Origin: Gordionus sp. m RMFG-2023
Lineage: Eukaryota; Nematomorpha; Gordioida; Chordodea; Parachordodidae
Length of the DNA stretch: 64,000 bases
Direction: 5' to 3'
Assembly: GCF_954871325.1 (NCBI RefSeq)
Contig: NC_088775.1
Location: 47,717,561 to 47,781,560, forward strand
A program made the translations under genes and the position numbers. Positions within the stretch are counted from its first letter, which is position 1; each line of letters starts with the position of its first letter. Below are positions 1 to 11,206 of the stretch, one piece after another. A model generated the notes under the pieces. It searched no databases. It saw nothing but the letters and a program-made list of their open reading frames with translations, and was not told the DNA's origin.

Positions 1-1269
1 AACCCTACCTTTTTTTAAACAAAAATGTGGTATAAAACAAGGATGTGGCACCCCCCCCCCCTTTTCAATCTACTTAGTGACATCACAAATACCAGTAACC
101 TACGTAATGTAGACTGGCTATGCTACGCCGACAACATATATATCATTATGAAGATGTCTCTAACATTAATTATTTTAACAATAGTCACAAATAATATGTG
201 AAAAATCAGATAAAAAATTTAAAAAAACTATTCTATTTTCCTTTCCTTCCCTATTAATTTCTTTTATTATCTTCACCTTTCTCAAACTTTTTAATTTCCT
301 ATTTCTTTCTCTTTAGCCTCCTTTCCCTTTTAATTTCCCTATTTTCTTTCCATTTACAATACTTGATATTTTTTATAATTTAAATAAATTTATATATCTA
401 TTTTAAGCATCCTACGTATTTTTAAAGCTATCCATTTTGTCAGGCCGCACAATATGTCCTTTTATCTCTGATGAATATTTTGTCTAACTAACAGAAAAAT
501 ATCCAAAGTACATTATTTTTAGTATTTAACTAAATTAATATATCAATTTTTAAGGATCCTACTTTTTTAAAAGCTTGCCTTTTGTCAGATCCACAATTGC
601 TCTATTCTCCATGCTGATTATTTTGTATAACTCACCAAAAAATAAGTACATTATTTTTATTATAAATAATTTTATATAGGATTTTATATCTATCCAAAAA
701 ATCGATATATCTATTACAATATTTTTATTATTCAATTAAAATTATATATTTATTCTTAAGGATCCTACCTTTTTAACAATACTCCTTTTTATTCTTACTA
801 ATTTTTTTGTATAACTCAATAAAGACAAAATGGGGTTTTCTATCATTAGGATTTTACATTTATTCCAAAACAAAATACATACTACGGTATTTATATTATT
901 TAAATTATTCTATATCTATTCACAAGGTTCCTATTTTTTTTTTATTTGCCAATTGGACTCTCCGAATGGTATTTTATTTTAATCCTACCTTATAAAATTA
1001 ACTCGAGAATTGTTTTGTTTTTACTTTAGTTAACTATCCCCATCTTATTTCCTCTTTATAATTGTTCAAATATTGATATATCAGTCATTAATAATGAACA
1101 AATGCAAAATAAGCCTTTAGAAGAACATGATAGGCTTGATAAGTCCCCACCCCCAAATTTTTTTTTTATTATAGCCACTTCTAATATCCTCTACAAGTTT
1201 ACAGTATATTAATGTTTGTTTAATTTCAACAATAGTTTATTTATATTTGTGGCTGATTTCTTTATTTGT
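1..1269. repeat. Degenerate AT-rich tandem repeat region
   Basis: No gene is visible. From about 405 a loose repeat recurs near 406, 552, 757 and 925, each copy beginning with a form of AAGGATCCTAC followed by a T run. The first two copies go on to GTCAG and a CACAAT-like stretch about 35 bases later. Spacing varies from about 146 to 200 bp. A C run sits at 51-60. The rest is simple AT-rich DNA. Confidence 0.5.
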
Positions 1270-2050
1270 CTAGGCTAACCCAATCTTAATCTCTCACATT
1301 GTTACAAAACATGATGTATCTATTATTAAAGATAAGCAAAGAAAAAAATGGCAATTCAACAAACGCCTTACCCGTTCTAGAGTTACTGGTGGCCAAGATA
1401 ATAAGGAACTGTGAACTCCTCTGGAGGTTTATTTTGTTTTTTATCTAATGTTTTATATCTATATGTTTATTTTATATTCACTCAGTTGCCTCCAAATGAT
1501 ATTTCTACCACCACTACCACAATTCCTATGCCACCTCTACCTAATTTTTAACAAATATAAGCATTTAATTCCACTATCATTCACCTAACTAGGAGTTAAT
1601 ATAAATAATACTTTATCCGATTCCCTGAGGAACTTTCATGAATATTTAGAGGGATGTTCAAACGTGAATGTGTATGGCGGTCAATTTCATTAACATTATT
1701 AATGCAAAAATATGCGTTAGTTTTGTCATGGCCTTTATAACAATACTTACGACCGTTTTATGGTTGAGTTGACAATGTTGTTCATGATTCTATTTTAGAG
1801 GGGGATACCCAAACTGACACTTTGGCAGAAATATCATTTTGCGTTCTTCTTTTACCAGTAACCCAAGGCCTCAGCTTTATCAGGATACAATGGGTGTTGT
1901 ACACTGCTTTGGTAATCCGTCATTATTACTTTCACCTACAACCCTAAATGGGATGATATTATACATTAATTATTTCTGCAGACGACTGCCCAGATTTATT
2001 TTGTCGCTTTTTCCATCAAAAATTAAAATGTCATAAAGGATTTGCTCTTA
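1270..2050 (+). pseudogene. Decayed Helitron Rep/helicase (Helitron_like_N) piece
   Basis: Short stretches in different + frames match the N-terminal region that precedes the Rep domain in animal Helitron proteins. About 1833-1900 reads LRSSFTSNPR, then QLYQDTMGVVHCFGNPS, corresponding to the family's LPSSFTGSPR and YQDAMAIVRRYGKPD. About 1928-1965 reads TFTYNPKWDDIIH (family TFTCNPKWPEI). About 1983-2040 reads DCPDLFCRFFHQKLKC (family RPDLVARVFKLKL). The three pieces are collinear but lie in different frames with stops, so this is a dead copy. No Helitron terminus is visible nearby. It is unrelated in position and strand to the Helitron at the right edge. Confidence 0.65.
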
Positions 2051-2339
2051 ATTTTAACAGATACACAAAATAATAATTAATCCTCATCATTTTTTAAAAA
2101 AATTTCCTAAATTTATATGGCAAGAAAAACAAATTTCTATAAAATAATATATAAATAAATTGCATATAAGTTTCATTAGTATTGAATGGCATTTGTGTAA
2201 TTTAAATAGACAGCATTTTTTTGTACTTAACATAAAGATATAGATAGCCCTTATCTTTCGATAAAAGGAGTTAACCCACTAATTGGTAAATCCGAGATTT
2301 CTCCTTCATGTGATGATAAATTATTTAGAAATTTAACTA
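2051..2339. other. AT-rich stretch without a recognisable feature
   Basis: Nothing beyond simple AT-rich sequence; probably decayed transposon DNA between the Helitron piece and the repeats that follow. Confidence 0.4.
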
Positions 2340-2590
2340 TCTCCGGGTTTGGGAAAGTTTTGAAAATTAATATGGGTTGGACTGGGCTTGGAAAATATTC
2401 CTCAAGATTAATATTTGCTTGCACCTGACATGGGAATATCTTTTACAAATTATTATGGGCCGGGCTAGGAAAAAAATTTCAAAATTATTATGGGTTGAGC
2501 TAGGCTTGAGAAATTTTTTTAAAAATTATAAGGTCTTGGACGCTTGGAAATTTTTTCCAAATATTATGAGCTTGGACCTGGCTTGAAATT
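2340..2590 (+). repeat. Subterminal GGGCYGGGCY-type repeats of a decayed hAT end
   Basis: Four or five tandem-like copies of a motif such as TTATGGGCCGGGCTAGG, each followed by an A/T run of AAATTTT type, spaced about 45-60 bp. The same pattern, GGGCCGGGCCT followed by an A/T run, forms the subterminal regions of the intact hAT at 24132-25931. This is therefore probably an older relative's end. The open frame across it is a by-product of the repeat. Confidence 0.45.
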
Positions 2591-2739
2591 TTTTAATGTT
2601 AAATGTTAGTCTTATGTAATCAGTAATATATTTACAAATAATTTTGATATTGGGTAAAAGCTCATTTAAATATATTTTGACTCAAAAAATAGTTTTCACT
2701 CTTAATCCTGATGGGTTTGACTCAATGACATTGGTTAAT

Positions 2740-3514
2740 ACAAATTATTAGAAAAAGCAGTAGTTTGGAGATGGACTAACGAATGCAAAGACCCGTTAAA
2801 AAAATGAAGCAAGAAATAAGTAGTACTCCAATATCACAAATTATGATCCAAAATTACCCATGGGGCAGTAATATCACATATAGAAGGGGGTAAGGAGAGA
2901 CCAATTGCATACATCTCAAGAACGCTAAATGCAGCTGAAAAAAATTATCGCTAAATAGAAAGAGAAGCTCTTGCCATCATATTTGGGGTTACAAAATTCA
3001 AAGAATTTATATATGAAAACAAGTTCACATTACAAACAGACCACAAGCCATTAATGAGTTTATTTTATCCAAGAATAAACAACATCAACTGCCATAATAA
3101 AAAGATAGGCTTTTTTATTAGCAGGTAACAAATATAAAATAAAATTCAAAGCAATCGACAACTAGCCAATGCTGACATGCTATCTAGATTATCTATACAG
3201 CGAACCACAATATCAAAGGAATAAACACTATACTAAATACAGGTTGGAAAATAAACACCTTTAAATGCAAGCGAAATTGGATGAAAAACAATGCAAGATG
3301 ATGTACTCTCTAATGTATACAGATATTAGACGGATGGCCAATAAAGTATAATACATGTTTAAAGGAGAATCCCAAAAAGAGAGAAAATCACAAAAGAGAG
3401 AGTTTGTTTACGGTCGAGAACTAAAATGATAATAATACAACAATACCATTACAACATGTTAGATTACTAACATTAAAGTCATATTGGAATAGTAAAAATG
3501 AAGATGAGAGCAAA
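2740..3514 (+). mobile_element. Old Ty3/gypsy fossil, left part (RNase H region)
   Basis: Translated + strand pieces match the end of reverse transcriptase and the RNase H domain of Ty3/gypsy elements: AVISHIEGGKERPIAYISR, LNAAEKNYR, EREALAIIFGVTKFKEF and TDHKPLMSLF, then YKIKFKAIDN and ADMLSRLS-like text from the RNase H to integrase linker. The fossil is broken many times and looks old. It is interrupted by the hAT at 3515-9332 and resumes at 9341 with integrase. No LTR was recognised for it. Confidence 0.8.
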
Positions 3515-4979
3515 CAGGGGCATCGCTAGCCTTTACAATCTTAGGGGGCTCAGCTAAAAAAAATTATGGGGGACTTCCCCCCCACCCGCCAATTTGCTGG
3601 CCTTTGGCCGATTTTTAAAATATGCTAACTCTAGACAATTATTCTGAATTTCATATTTTGTCATTTATAATATTGCATACAAAATAAACTAGCATATAAA
3701 TAATTAATTAATACAAGACATTTCTAAAAATTATATTTTTTAATACAAAATCTATTTGTTACAGTATATTTTCGATTTCTGATATAAAAAATATTTTGTT
3801 TAAAGAATTACAAGTGAAAAAAAGGTTAATTAATTCATACACATGCCATATAAGGCGATATAATTCTTAGCAAGTTACATTGACAAAAGGGCATGAAACT
3901 AATATAACTCTCTGTTACCATTTTAGGCAACGTTTTATAGAATGGACTAATAAAAAAAAATTTATAGGCTTTACCAAGTCAACAATTCTTGAAGAAGAGA
4001 ATATAATGGGCCAATCTTAATCATAAAACTATATGGTGGCTAGAGCTTCCTCTTAGATGACATGATAGAAGCTAGATAAATAATCGAGGAAATTTTTGTG
4101 AGATATTAAATTTCTAAAAGATTATCTTCCATTTTTAATGATATATAAACGACCACACAGTTGACAATTATTGCTTATCTACATATGCTCTCAGCAGCTT
4201 TAGTAATAATCTTAAATTACATAGCCACACAAATAATAGATGCTGGTTAATTTGCAGTCATAGCCATACCACTCACGATTGTAACCCATATCAGAATTTA
4301 TTATGTTAGAAAAATTGATAAAACAAAAACAGTAAAAATCTTTAGAAGAAATTATGCAAATTTATTGAACTTTTGATTTATTTACACGGCAAAGAAGCCA
4401 TATTAGAAATGAAACATTTTGTAACTATAAAATAAGAACCAGAGCAGGGGCGGACTGGCGACGCTACGGCCTCGTGGGCATTTTTTTATAGCGGCCTCAT
4501 TTATATGGGGGCTTCGCCCCCTTCCCTTATATGGCTTCTTCGATTTACATGATTTTTATTACTTCTTATTTTTGAAAATAAGTTCAAAAGATTTACATTT
4601 TTAGTAAATAAAAGAATAGTATTTATAATTTATTTTTAAAAAATGCACATCTAAAATCATATTCACTACCAATATAAAATAATATTCATTGCACATATAT
4701 ATTTTTTTATATTAGATTTATAACGATATTGCACTATGAAATCAAATCATACATCACATGTTAAATATAAAAAAATACATACTTAATATATCAAATCTAT
4801 TAATTTTACACATATAATTATTGCAGTTATACAATATTACAGCGTATAAAATTGCTGCACTTATAAAATCAGGCACCGATCATATTGTGAATAGATATTA
4901 ATAATATTCATAAAAGAATTAAGGAAATATATAATTTTTACGTTAATAAATCTCTCATTAATTTTGAACCTTTACGCAA

Positions 4980-5430
4980 ATATACAGGAATATCTTCTAG
5001 TTCAATCTGCGCCAATGGTTCTCATTCAACTGACATCATTAAAAACGCTTCTAATTTTTTTTGGTCAATATTAGATCTCAGCTTATTTTTGTAATTTTTA
5101 ATTTACTAAATGTTTTCACGCAATTAATTTGCGTAAATAACAAAGTTAAAATGTATTCATATGCCAATAAATTAGTGTCACTTGTATGCATATTACATCT
5201 TTTAAAAATTTCATACGCGCATATTAAACATTTGTTACACTTATTATCACACTCTGAATTATTATGATATTGTAATATTCCTTCTTCTTCATTTGACTCC
5301 TCACTTGTTCATACGATCATCTTCCGTTTCATTTATTCTGCTACCATATCTTTGAATACACTGGCAAATGAACATTATTCGTTACGTAATTTAACACGCA
5401 ATATATATATCTTTACTATTTATTTCTTCA
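4980..5430 (-). pseudogene. hAT transposase C-terminal remnant
   Basis: The - strand reads CVKTFSKLKITK, like the hAT dimerisation motif C-E-R-x-F-S-K-L-K-x-I-K, followed by IPKK and a stretch like the rest of the hATC domain. Upstream on the same strand is ELNETEDD-like text and a Cys-rich patch. Frames are interrupted, so it is not functional. It belongs to the inner hAT (4445-7183). The homologous stretch at 57060-57300 in the second copy is degraded in the same way. Confidence 0.55.
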
Positions 5431-5652
5431 AGATAGAAATCCTGAAATCATACTTCCCAACCTCATAGGATTTTCCACACATTTTAAGAGGAAATTAAAA
5501 ATTATTCTATCTGCTGAATATCCTCAGCAATATAAGATTTGGAATCTAAATTTTAAATAGTTAAAAATTTTAAAAGGGGGTATATCATTAAATTATTTTT
5601 CTGGCATCCCCTTCCTTTAGAAACTGACATAATTTCCTTCTTTTTTTTCTCT

Positions 5653-6117
5653 TTAGCTTTCACCTTTTCTGGTGGTAAGCTCCTTCAACATCTCTCTCCA
5701 CTTTATGTTATTCATACAATCTCTTTTATCTAATTTATACTTCTTTATATTGGCTCTAACTTTATGGCCCCATTGAAGTTTTGGCCTTCCTCTTTTACGT
5801 TTGCTCATCACTTCCAAGCTCTCAACCTTATTTCCTATGTAGTTCATAGGCCTTCTCATTGTGTGCCCATACCGCTTAAGTCTGTTTACCATTAACTTGT
5901 CTACCTTTAAACTACTTAGTATTCTTGTACTGCTCACTTTATCCTTTCTTGTTACCTCAGCAATCATCCTCAGCATTCTCATCTCCATAGTTTGTAGACT
6001 TCTCTCGTCTGATTCCTTGGTTGGCCATGTTTCCGAACTATATAGAATAGTTGGTTGTATTATGGAACTGTAAATTTTTCCCTTTAATTTGTGTGGGATT
6101 CTTTTGTCAAATAGCAC
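5653..6117 (-). pseudogene. RTE-type LINE C-terminal segment and 3' end
   Basis: This 154-codon stretch continues the LINE after the reverse transcriptase: LKGKIYSSIIQPTILYSSET, then KRYGHTMRRP and KRKRGRPKLQW, the usual tail in which a GH-x(2)-RR-P motif and a basic RGRP-K motif precede the end. It stops at GES just before a tract of mainly A on the - strand (about 5651-5636), which marks the 3' end. The last 60 bases are shared with the 3' end of the SINE at 44899-45526. Separated from the upstream part by a short break near 6117-6147. Confidence 0.85.
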
Positions 6118-6146
6118 TTTTAACCACCCTTGATTAATTTTACTCT

Positions 6147-6735
6147 TTATCTCTTTTTGCCGTTTGTTTGTAAAGTGGAGCCCAAATATTTGCAGCTTTC
6201 AATTGCCGATATCTGCCATTCATTTATATCAATACTCTCTGTTTCATCTCCTCCTATCACCATATATTCCGTCATTTCTCTATTTACTTTTAGTCCGTGC
6301 TTTTTTAGGATATGTATCCAATTCACTAATCTTTCTTTCATTTCATCCTTAGATTCGGCAAGTATCACAATATCATCTGCAAATATCATATTCCACGGGA
6401 CTGTTTGAGGTATAGATTGTGCTAATACATCTATTACTGTAATGAAGAGAAGTGGGCTGAGAACCGATCCTTGATGAATTCCTTCGGCTATTGTGAAGCC
6501 TGCTGAAATACCTGTTGTGCTACGGACTGTTGTATGGCCCATATAAATATCCTGTATTATTCTTATATATTTTTTGGGAACCTTTTGTGGCGTAGCGCCC
6601 ACCAGATAAGTTCTCTGGGATTCTATCGAAGGCCTTTTCTAGATCGAGAAATTTTTTGCAGCTTTCTCAACTTATTTTGGCCAGATGAATTATTCTGTTT
6701 CACCCAAGCATCCATCCTTTAATCTGATTCACCGA
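6147..6735 (-). pseudogene. RTE-type LINE reverse transcriptase, central part
   Basis: Non-LTR reverse transcriptase on the - strand. The order is LEKAFDRIP (about 6640-6610, in another frame), then an open stretch from 6602 with KKYIRIIQDIYMGHTTVRST, EGIHQGSVLSPLLF, the catalytic box VPWNMIFADDIVILAES, LKVNREMTEYMVIGG and CKYLGSTLQ. The order and spacing fit RTE/BovB-like LINEs. At least one frameshift near 6600 separates the LEKAFD motif from the rest, and the endonuclease is absent, so the copy is 5'-truncated. It inserted into the inner hAT. Confidence 0.85.
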
Positions 6736-7535
6736 CCTGGATTTTATTTGATTTCAATGAATTAAGAACAAGAAATGTTGGCTATATTATTTCTACAATA
6801 AATCAATGTATAAAAATGTAATATAATTAATTAATCAAAACTTAGCTTTCACTCTACTCAAACGGAAGCGTTTTTACTTCATTTGAAAAAAAGCAAAGAA
6901 AAAACGAGGTAATGATGTATAGCGTCAAGCGACGTTACTGGTATTTTATGCATTAAATTATAGTAAACGACATGACAATTGTCAAGGAATGTGATATTCA
7001 AATCATAGAGATATCATTAAAAATAAATAAATGATAATAGTTAATAATGTGAACCAAATAATATATTTTTTTTTCTAATCGGCCTCTTTTTTGATATTTT
7101 CCTCTGATCGGCCTCAAAAATCGACATTTCTCGCGGCCTCGTGGGCAAAATGCCCACCTGGTCTTATGGCCAGTCTGCCCCTGAACCAGAGTGATATGAT
7201 AAAAGTAATTAAGATTTTATATATTATTGTCGCATCACCTCTAGTTGGTAGATTATATCTTAAAATAATAGTAGATTGTAATAATATCAAAAATATATTC
7301 GAATTAAAAATTTAACTCAAAACTGTTTTTCAAAGAAGAAAAAAATAGCTTTCTTAAAAACACGTAAAAAAAGAGAAGAAAAGATATCGAATTTATTACA
7401 TCCATCGTGGGATGAATAATAAGAAGTTTAATTTTAACAATATATTTAATAAATAGATGGCGTTAAATAATTGAATGCAAATTGTTACTTATATTTATTA
7501 TCAAAAGCATTTATTATTAAAATTTTAAATATTGA

Positions 7536-8690
7536 ATGTTTACACCACAAAAAAACATATTTTTCGAATCAGAACATAAAAAAATACATCTAAGCATTTT
7601 TGGATAGGAAATTTAATTCAGAGTTTAATGATATAAAAATACTTAAAATTACGTTTAAAATGTTAACCTTTTCGTTCTAAATGTTTTCGCGACTAATATA
7701 TTTTTTCGAACCGGAAACATAAAAAAATGCATCTAAACATTTTTGGATAAGAAATTTAATTCTGAGTTTAATGATATAAAAATACTTAAAATTACGTATA
7801 TAATGTTAACCTTTTCCCTTTGAATGTTTACACCACAAAAAATATATTTTCGAATCAGAAACATAAAAAAATACACCTAGCATTTTTGGATAGGAAATTT
7901 AATTCAGAATTCAATGATAAAATAAAATTTAAAATTACAATTAAAATGCTAGCCTTTTCCTTCTGAATGTTTACACCACAAAAAATATATTTTTCGAATC
8001 AGAAACATAAAAAAATACATCTAAGCATTTTTGGATAGGAAATTTAATTCAGAGTTTGATGATATAAAAATACTTAAAATTACGTTTAAAATTTTAGCCT
8101 TTTCGTTCTAAATGTTTTCGCGACTAATATATCTTTCGAACCGGAAACATAAAAAAATACATCTAAACATTTTTGGATAAGAAATTTAATTCTGAGTTTA
8201 ATGATATAAAATTACTTAAAATTACGTATATAATGTTAACCTTTTCCCTTTGAATGTTTACACCACAAAAAATATATTTTTCGAATCAGAAACATAAAAA
8301 AATACATCTAGCATTTTTGGACAGGAAATTTAATTCAGAATTCAATGATAAAATAAAATTTAAAATTACAATTAAAATGCTAGCCTTTTCCTTTTGAATG
8401 TTTACACCACAAAAAATATATTTTTCGAATCAGAAACATAAAAAAATACATCTAAGCATTTTTGGATAGGAAATTTAATTCAGAGTTTGATGATATAAAA
8501 ATACTTAAAATTACGTTTAAAATTTTAGCCTTTTCGTTCTAAATGTTTTCGCGACTAATATATCTTTCGAACCGGAAACATAAAAAAATACATCTAAACA
8601 TTTTTGGATAAGAAATTTAATTCTGAGTTTAATGATAAAAAAATATATAAAATTACGTTTAAATATTATATAACTGTCAAATATGTCTGT
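7536..8690 (+). repeat. 143-bp tandem repeat with trimeric higher-order structure
   Basis: Eight units of about 143 bp, each with AACATAAAAAAATACATCTA and TTTTTGGATA-type blocks. Units start near 7536, 7679, 7822, 7966, 8109, 8251, 8396 and 8540. Units at 7679, 8109 and 8540 share a variant start, TGTTTTCGCGACTAATATAT; the others start TGTTTACACCACAAAAAA. Copies 429-431 bp apart are nearly identical while neighbouring units differ, so the array grew by duplicating a three-unit block. It lies inside the outer hAT. No coding sense. Confidence 0.9.
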
Positions 8691-9340
8691 AAAAGTGGCA
8701 TTTTACCTAATATTTTATAAATAATTATATATTATATAGGATTATATTTATCTACTTACTTTTTATAAATAAATATCTTATACTCATTTGGATTTGGACT
8801 TTGAAAATAATTTTAAGAAGAGACATGATAATTAAATTTAAAAATCAAAATGTAGTTGATTAGTGATTTTGAACTCGGCTAATTACAATATTAAATTTGT
8901 TAATTTTCAATTAATAAATGATTATATTTATTTAATTAAGGTTTATAGTAACTTAAATAATAATAGTCAATTAAGCTTCAACTGTTAATGCTAAATTAAT
9001 ATTTATTGAGTGATATTGATATATTTTTAACACAGAATTTGATTGCAAGCTGACTGAGTGAACGTATAATTTATATGTATTAATCTAATCTAATAATTAA
9101 AATAGTATTCATTTAATAAAAATTAAGATAGTTTTATTAATTTTTAAATAATAAAATTAAATATATATTTACTCAATAGAATTATAAAAGAAATCGTTCA
9201 GGGGGCAAATAAAATTTATTTTTAGTTCAAGGGGATATTAAGGAGCAATTAAAAAAAAAATTTTAGCTTCAGGGGGCTATTCAAATTTTTAAGGGGGCTC
9301 GAGCCCCTGCGCCCCTTTTAGTGACGCCACTGAGAGCAAA

Positions 9341-10177
9341 ACATTATGTGTGATATCCTAATATAATTCATGATATAGAAACAAGGGTGGAGAATGCCAG
9401 AAACAACACAATTTGCCTCAAAAGACATCAATTCAAAAATGACCAAAAGCCCCAAAAGCATGACACCGAGCATATTGATTATGCTGATCTATTGCAAAGT
9501 CACTACTGATTGGTAGTGATAAATGCTAGCAGTCGCTGGCCAGAGATAGTTCCCATGACTAGTACTACAACCGAAAGCACGATAAAAATAATGAGAAATA
9601 ATATCTTTGCCAGATTCAGATTTCCTAAAATAATCGTTTCTGATTATCTGCCACAATTCAAAGAATTCAATGATTTTTGAGAAAAAAAACGGAATATAAT
9701 TATGGTTAGAAACCAGTTTAGCTATTTTACTCTACAATTACCGAAATACACTAGTGGCAGAAAATGAACAAAGTCCTGCCAAAATACTACTAAAAATTAA
9801 ACCTAGAGATTGTTAGACCAAAATTCGATAGGGGGAAGGAGAAATTAGAATACTACATTTGAAAATTAGATAAATGAAAAAGGTCACGCATTTAAAATAA
9901 TAAAGAAAAAAAATGGGAAAAGGCTATTATTAAAAGCATTCTACGATATGAAGTAAGTATAGAGGGTAAAACGATTATATGTCATACAAATCAATTAAGA
10001 AAAGGAACCGAATATATATTAATTGAAGAGTATGTAGAAGAAAGAACAGAAGAGACATAAAATGAAAGGGAGGAAAATGATACAAATCAAGAAGCGGAAG
10101 GAAGTATTACACAAAAGTTATAAACTACAAGTCAAGATCGATATCAGAAAATGGGGAAAAATATCATGTATTTAATT
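9341..10177 (+). mobile_element. Old Ty3/gypsy fossil, right part (integrase core)
   Basis: The + strand at about 9510-9680 reads like the integrase catalytic core: LVVINASSRWPEIVPM, TTTESTIKIMRNNIFARF, then FPKIIVSDYLPQF, matching the family's V-D-x-F-S-K-W and F-G-x-P-x-x-I-x-S-D-x-G-x-x-F pattern. Downstream is low-complexity, E/K-rich text. This is the continuation of the fossil at 2740-3514, split by the hAT. It is broken and old. The younger LTR element at 10183 inserted into it. Confidence 0.75.
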
Positions 10178-10182
10178 GTTTA

Positions 10183-10402
10183 TGTCGTGATGACGTTGAA
10201 GAAGTGATGGGCTGTCAATTATTATTATGACGTTGAAGAAGTGATGGGCTGTCAATTATTATTAATATATAGTTTTATATAGAAATACATATATGTGAAT
10301 CTTATTCATTAAATACAAGATATTCTTATTCATTACATGTGAATCTTATTCATTAAATACAAGATATTCTTATTCGTAGTTATATTTGATAGAATATTTA
10401 CA
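10183..10402 (+). repeat. 5' LTR
   Basis: Starts TGTCGTGATGACG and ends TATTTACA. It contains a doubled 35-bp block (TGACGTTGAAGAAGTGATGG and following) and a second doubled block of about 44 bp (TGTGAATCTTATTCATTAAA and following). The second doubling is absent from the 3' LTR, which explains the length difference. Confidence 0.9.
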
Positions 10403-10403
10403 G

Positions 10404-10415
10404 TGGTGCCGAAAC
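10404..10415 (+). promoter_or_regulatory. Primer binding site of the LTR element
   Basis: TGGTGCCGAAAC begins two bases after the 5' LTR; TGG complements the CCA end of a tRNA. I do not assign the primer tRNA. Confidence 0.7.
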
Positions 10416-10587
10416 TATGGACCTTGCGCATATTTAGAAGAATTCAGGTTAAATTAGGTTAATTTGTTAAGATTAATGTGTTATATTATTTATACATTGA
10501 TAGTTTTAACAGTGATTTTGTTATTATCAAATCAGAACTTTAGAATATATTTAATTAAGTTTTTAGTTTCTTTATTATAGTAATAGG

Positions 10588-10935
10588 GTGGAAATGGCAA
10601 AATTTATCTATTATACTGTTAGTCAGTTACATGTATTAGCAATAATGGTGTTAGTAATAGTTTTAATAGTGTATTATGTGGGGTTTTGGATGGGAAGAAT
10701 AAGTGTGAAGAGAGTATGTGAGGGGAATTGTAATGTAGGATTCCGGCTGGAAAGAAGGGCGGAGATGGAGCTGGGATAGAAGGTAGTAAAGGGAATACAT
10801 TGTTTTAGATGTGGCAGAGAGGGTCATATCAGTAATGCAATGTAGTAGGTGAAGTGAGAAATATGGAAGGGTATAGAAGATGTTTTAAGTGTGGTAAGGA
10901 GAATCATTTGATTAAGGATTGCCCGGGAATTCATG
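10588..10935 (+). pseudogene. Gag-like region with nucleocapsid zinc knuckles
   Basis: On the LTR strand, about 10800-10935 reads as two CCHC zinc knuckles, CFRCGREGHIS and CFKCGKENHLIKDC, the nucleocapsid part of Gag. Upstream, 10588-10779 is a short open stretch with one strongly hydrophobic segment of about 20 residues, not a usual Gag feature. No capsid domain was recognised. The region is broken. Confidence 0.7.
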
Positions 10936-10960
10936 AGAGGGTAGGGACATGACTGAAGGA

Positions 10961-11003
10961 AAGGAGTAAATTAAATGATTTAGTTTATAGTTTAAATTTA
11001 TAT
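10961..11003 (+). repeat. Junction segment, + copy
   Basis: A segment starting AAGGAGTAAATTAAATGATT just after the zinc knuckles. It occurs again in inverted orientation at 14318-14366, at the upstream edge of the inverted pol block. Confidence 0.75.
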
Positions 11004-11206
11004 ATTTAATGTTAATGAGTGATTGAAAAAATATATATATTCTTAAAAAATTTATTTGGTGGTAACCAATTAGAATATGGTGTTTTTAAATATTTTTTTG
11101 GAATGGATGTAGCAAGAAATGATTTTATATTAATGTATAGTTTTTGAAAACAATGTTATATGTATAAAATAATTGATATTGGTATTGTCAAGATGTTGTT
11201 TTGTTT
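11004..11206 (+). repeat. 203-bp direct repeat, left copy
   Basis: Runs from ATTTAATGTTAATGAGTGAT to GATGTTGTTTTGTTT. Nearly identical to 14415-14617 in the same orientation. The two copies bracket the inverted pol block. They are not the LTRs of the host element and lack a clear TG...CA structure. Confidence 0.9.

Larger units (their letters stand above)
4445..7183 (-). mobile_element. hAT-family DNA transposon (inner), 2.7 kb, with TSD
   Basis: Ends are CAGGGGCGGACTGGC on the left and GGCCAGTCTGCCCCTG on the right, near-perfect inverted repeats. The flanking 8 bp AACCAGAG occur at 4437-4444 and 7184-7191, an exact target duplication. It is nested in the hAT at 3515-9332 and therefore younger. 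Transposase remnants lie on the - strand, and an RTE LINE has inserted at about 5590-6735. A second, truncated copy of this family lies at 56860-57560. Confidence 0.92.
3515..9332. mobile_element. hAT-family DNA transposon (outer), 5.8 kb, with TSD
   Basis: The left end is CAGGGGCATCGCTAGCC and the right end, read inwards on the other strand, is CAGTGGCGTCACTAAAAGG, an imperfect terminal inverted repeat of hAT type. Both sides are flanked by the same 8 bp, AGAGCAAA (3507-3514 and 9333-9340), the hAT target duplication. It sits inside a Ty3/gypsy fossil whose RNase H and integrase regions lie on either side. I see no transposase of its own. The interior holds a second hAT (4445-7183), a tandem repeat (7536-8690) and AT-rich filler (3560-4440, 8690-9290), so it is probably non-autonomous. 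Confidence 0.9.

Noticed and set aside
5861-6722. Several + strand open frames opposite the LINE.
   Set aside because: Shadows of the - strand LINE coding region; no homology.
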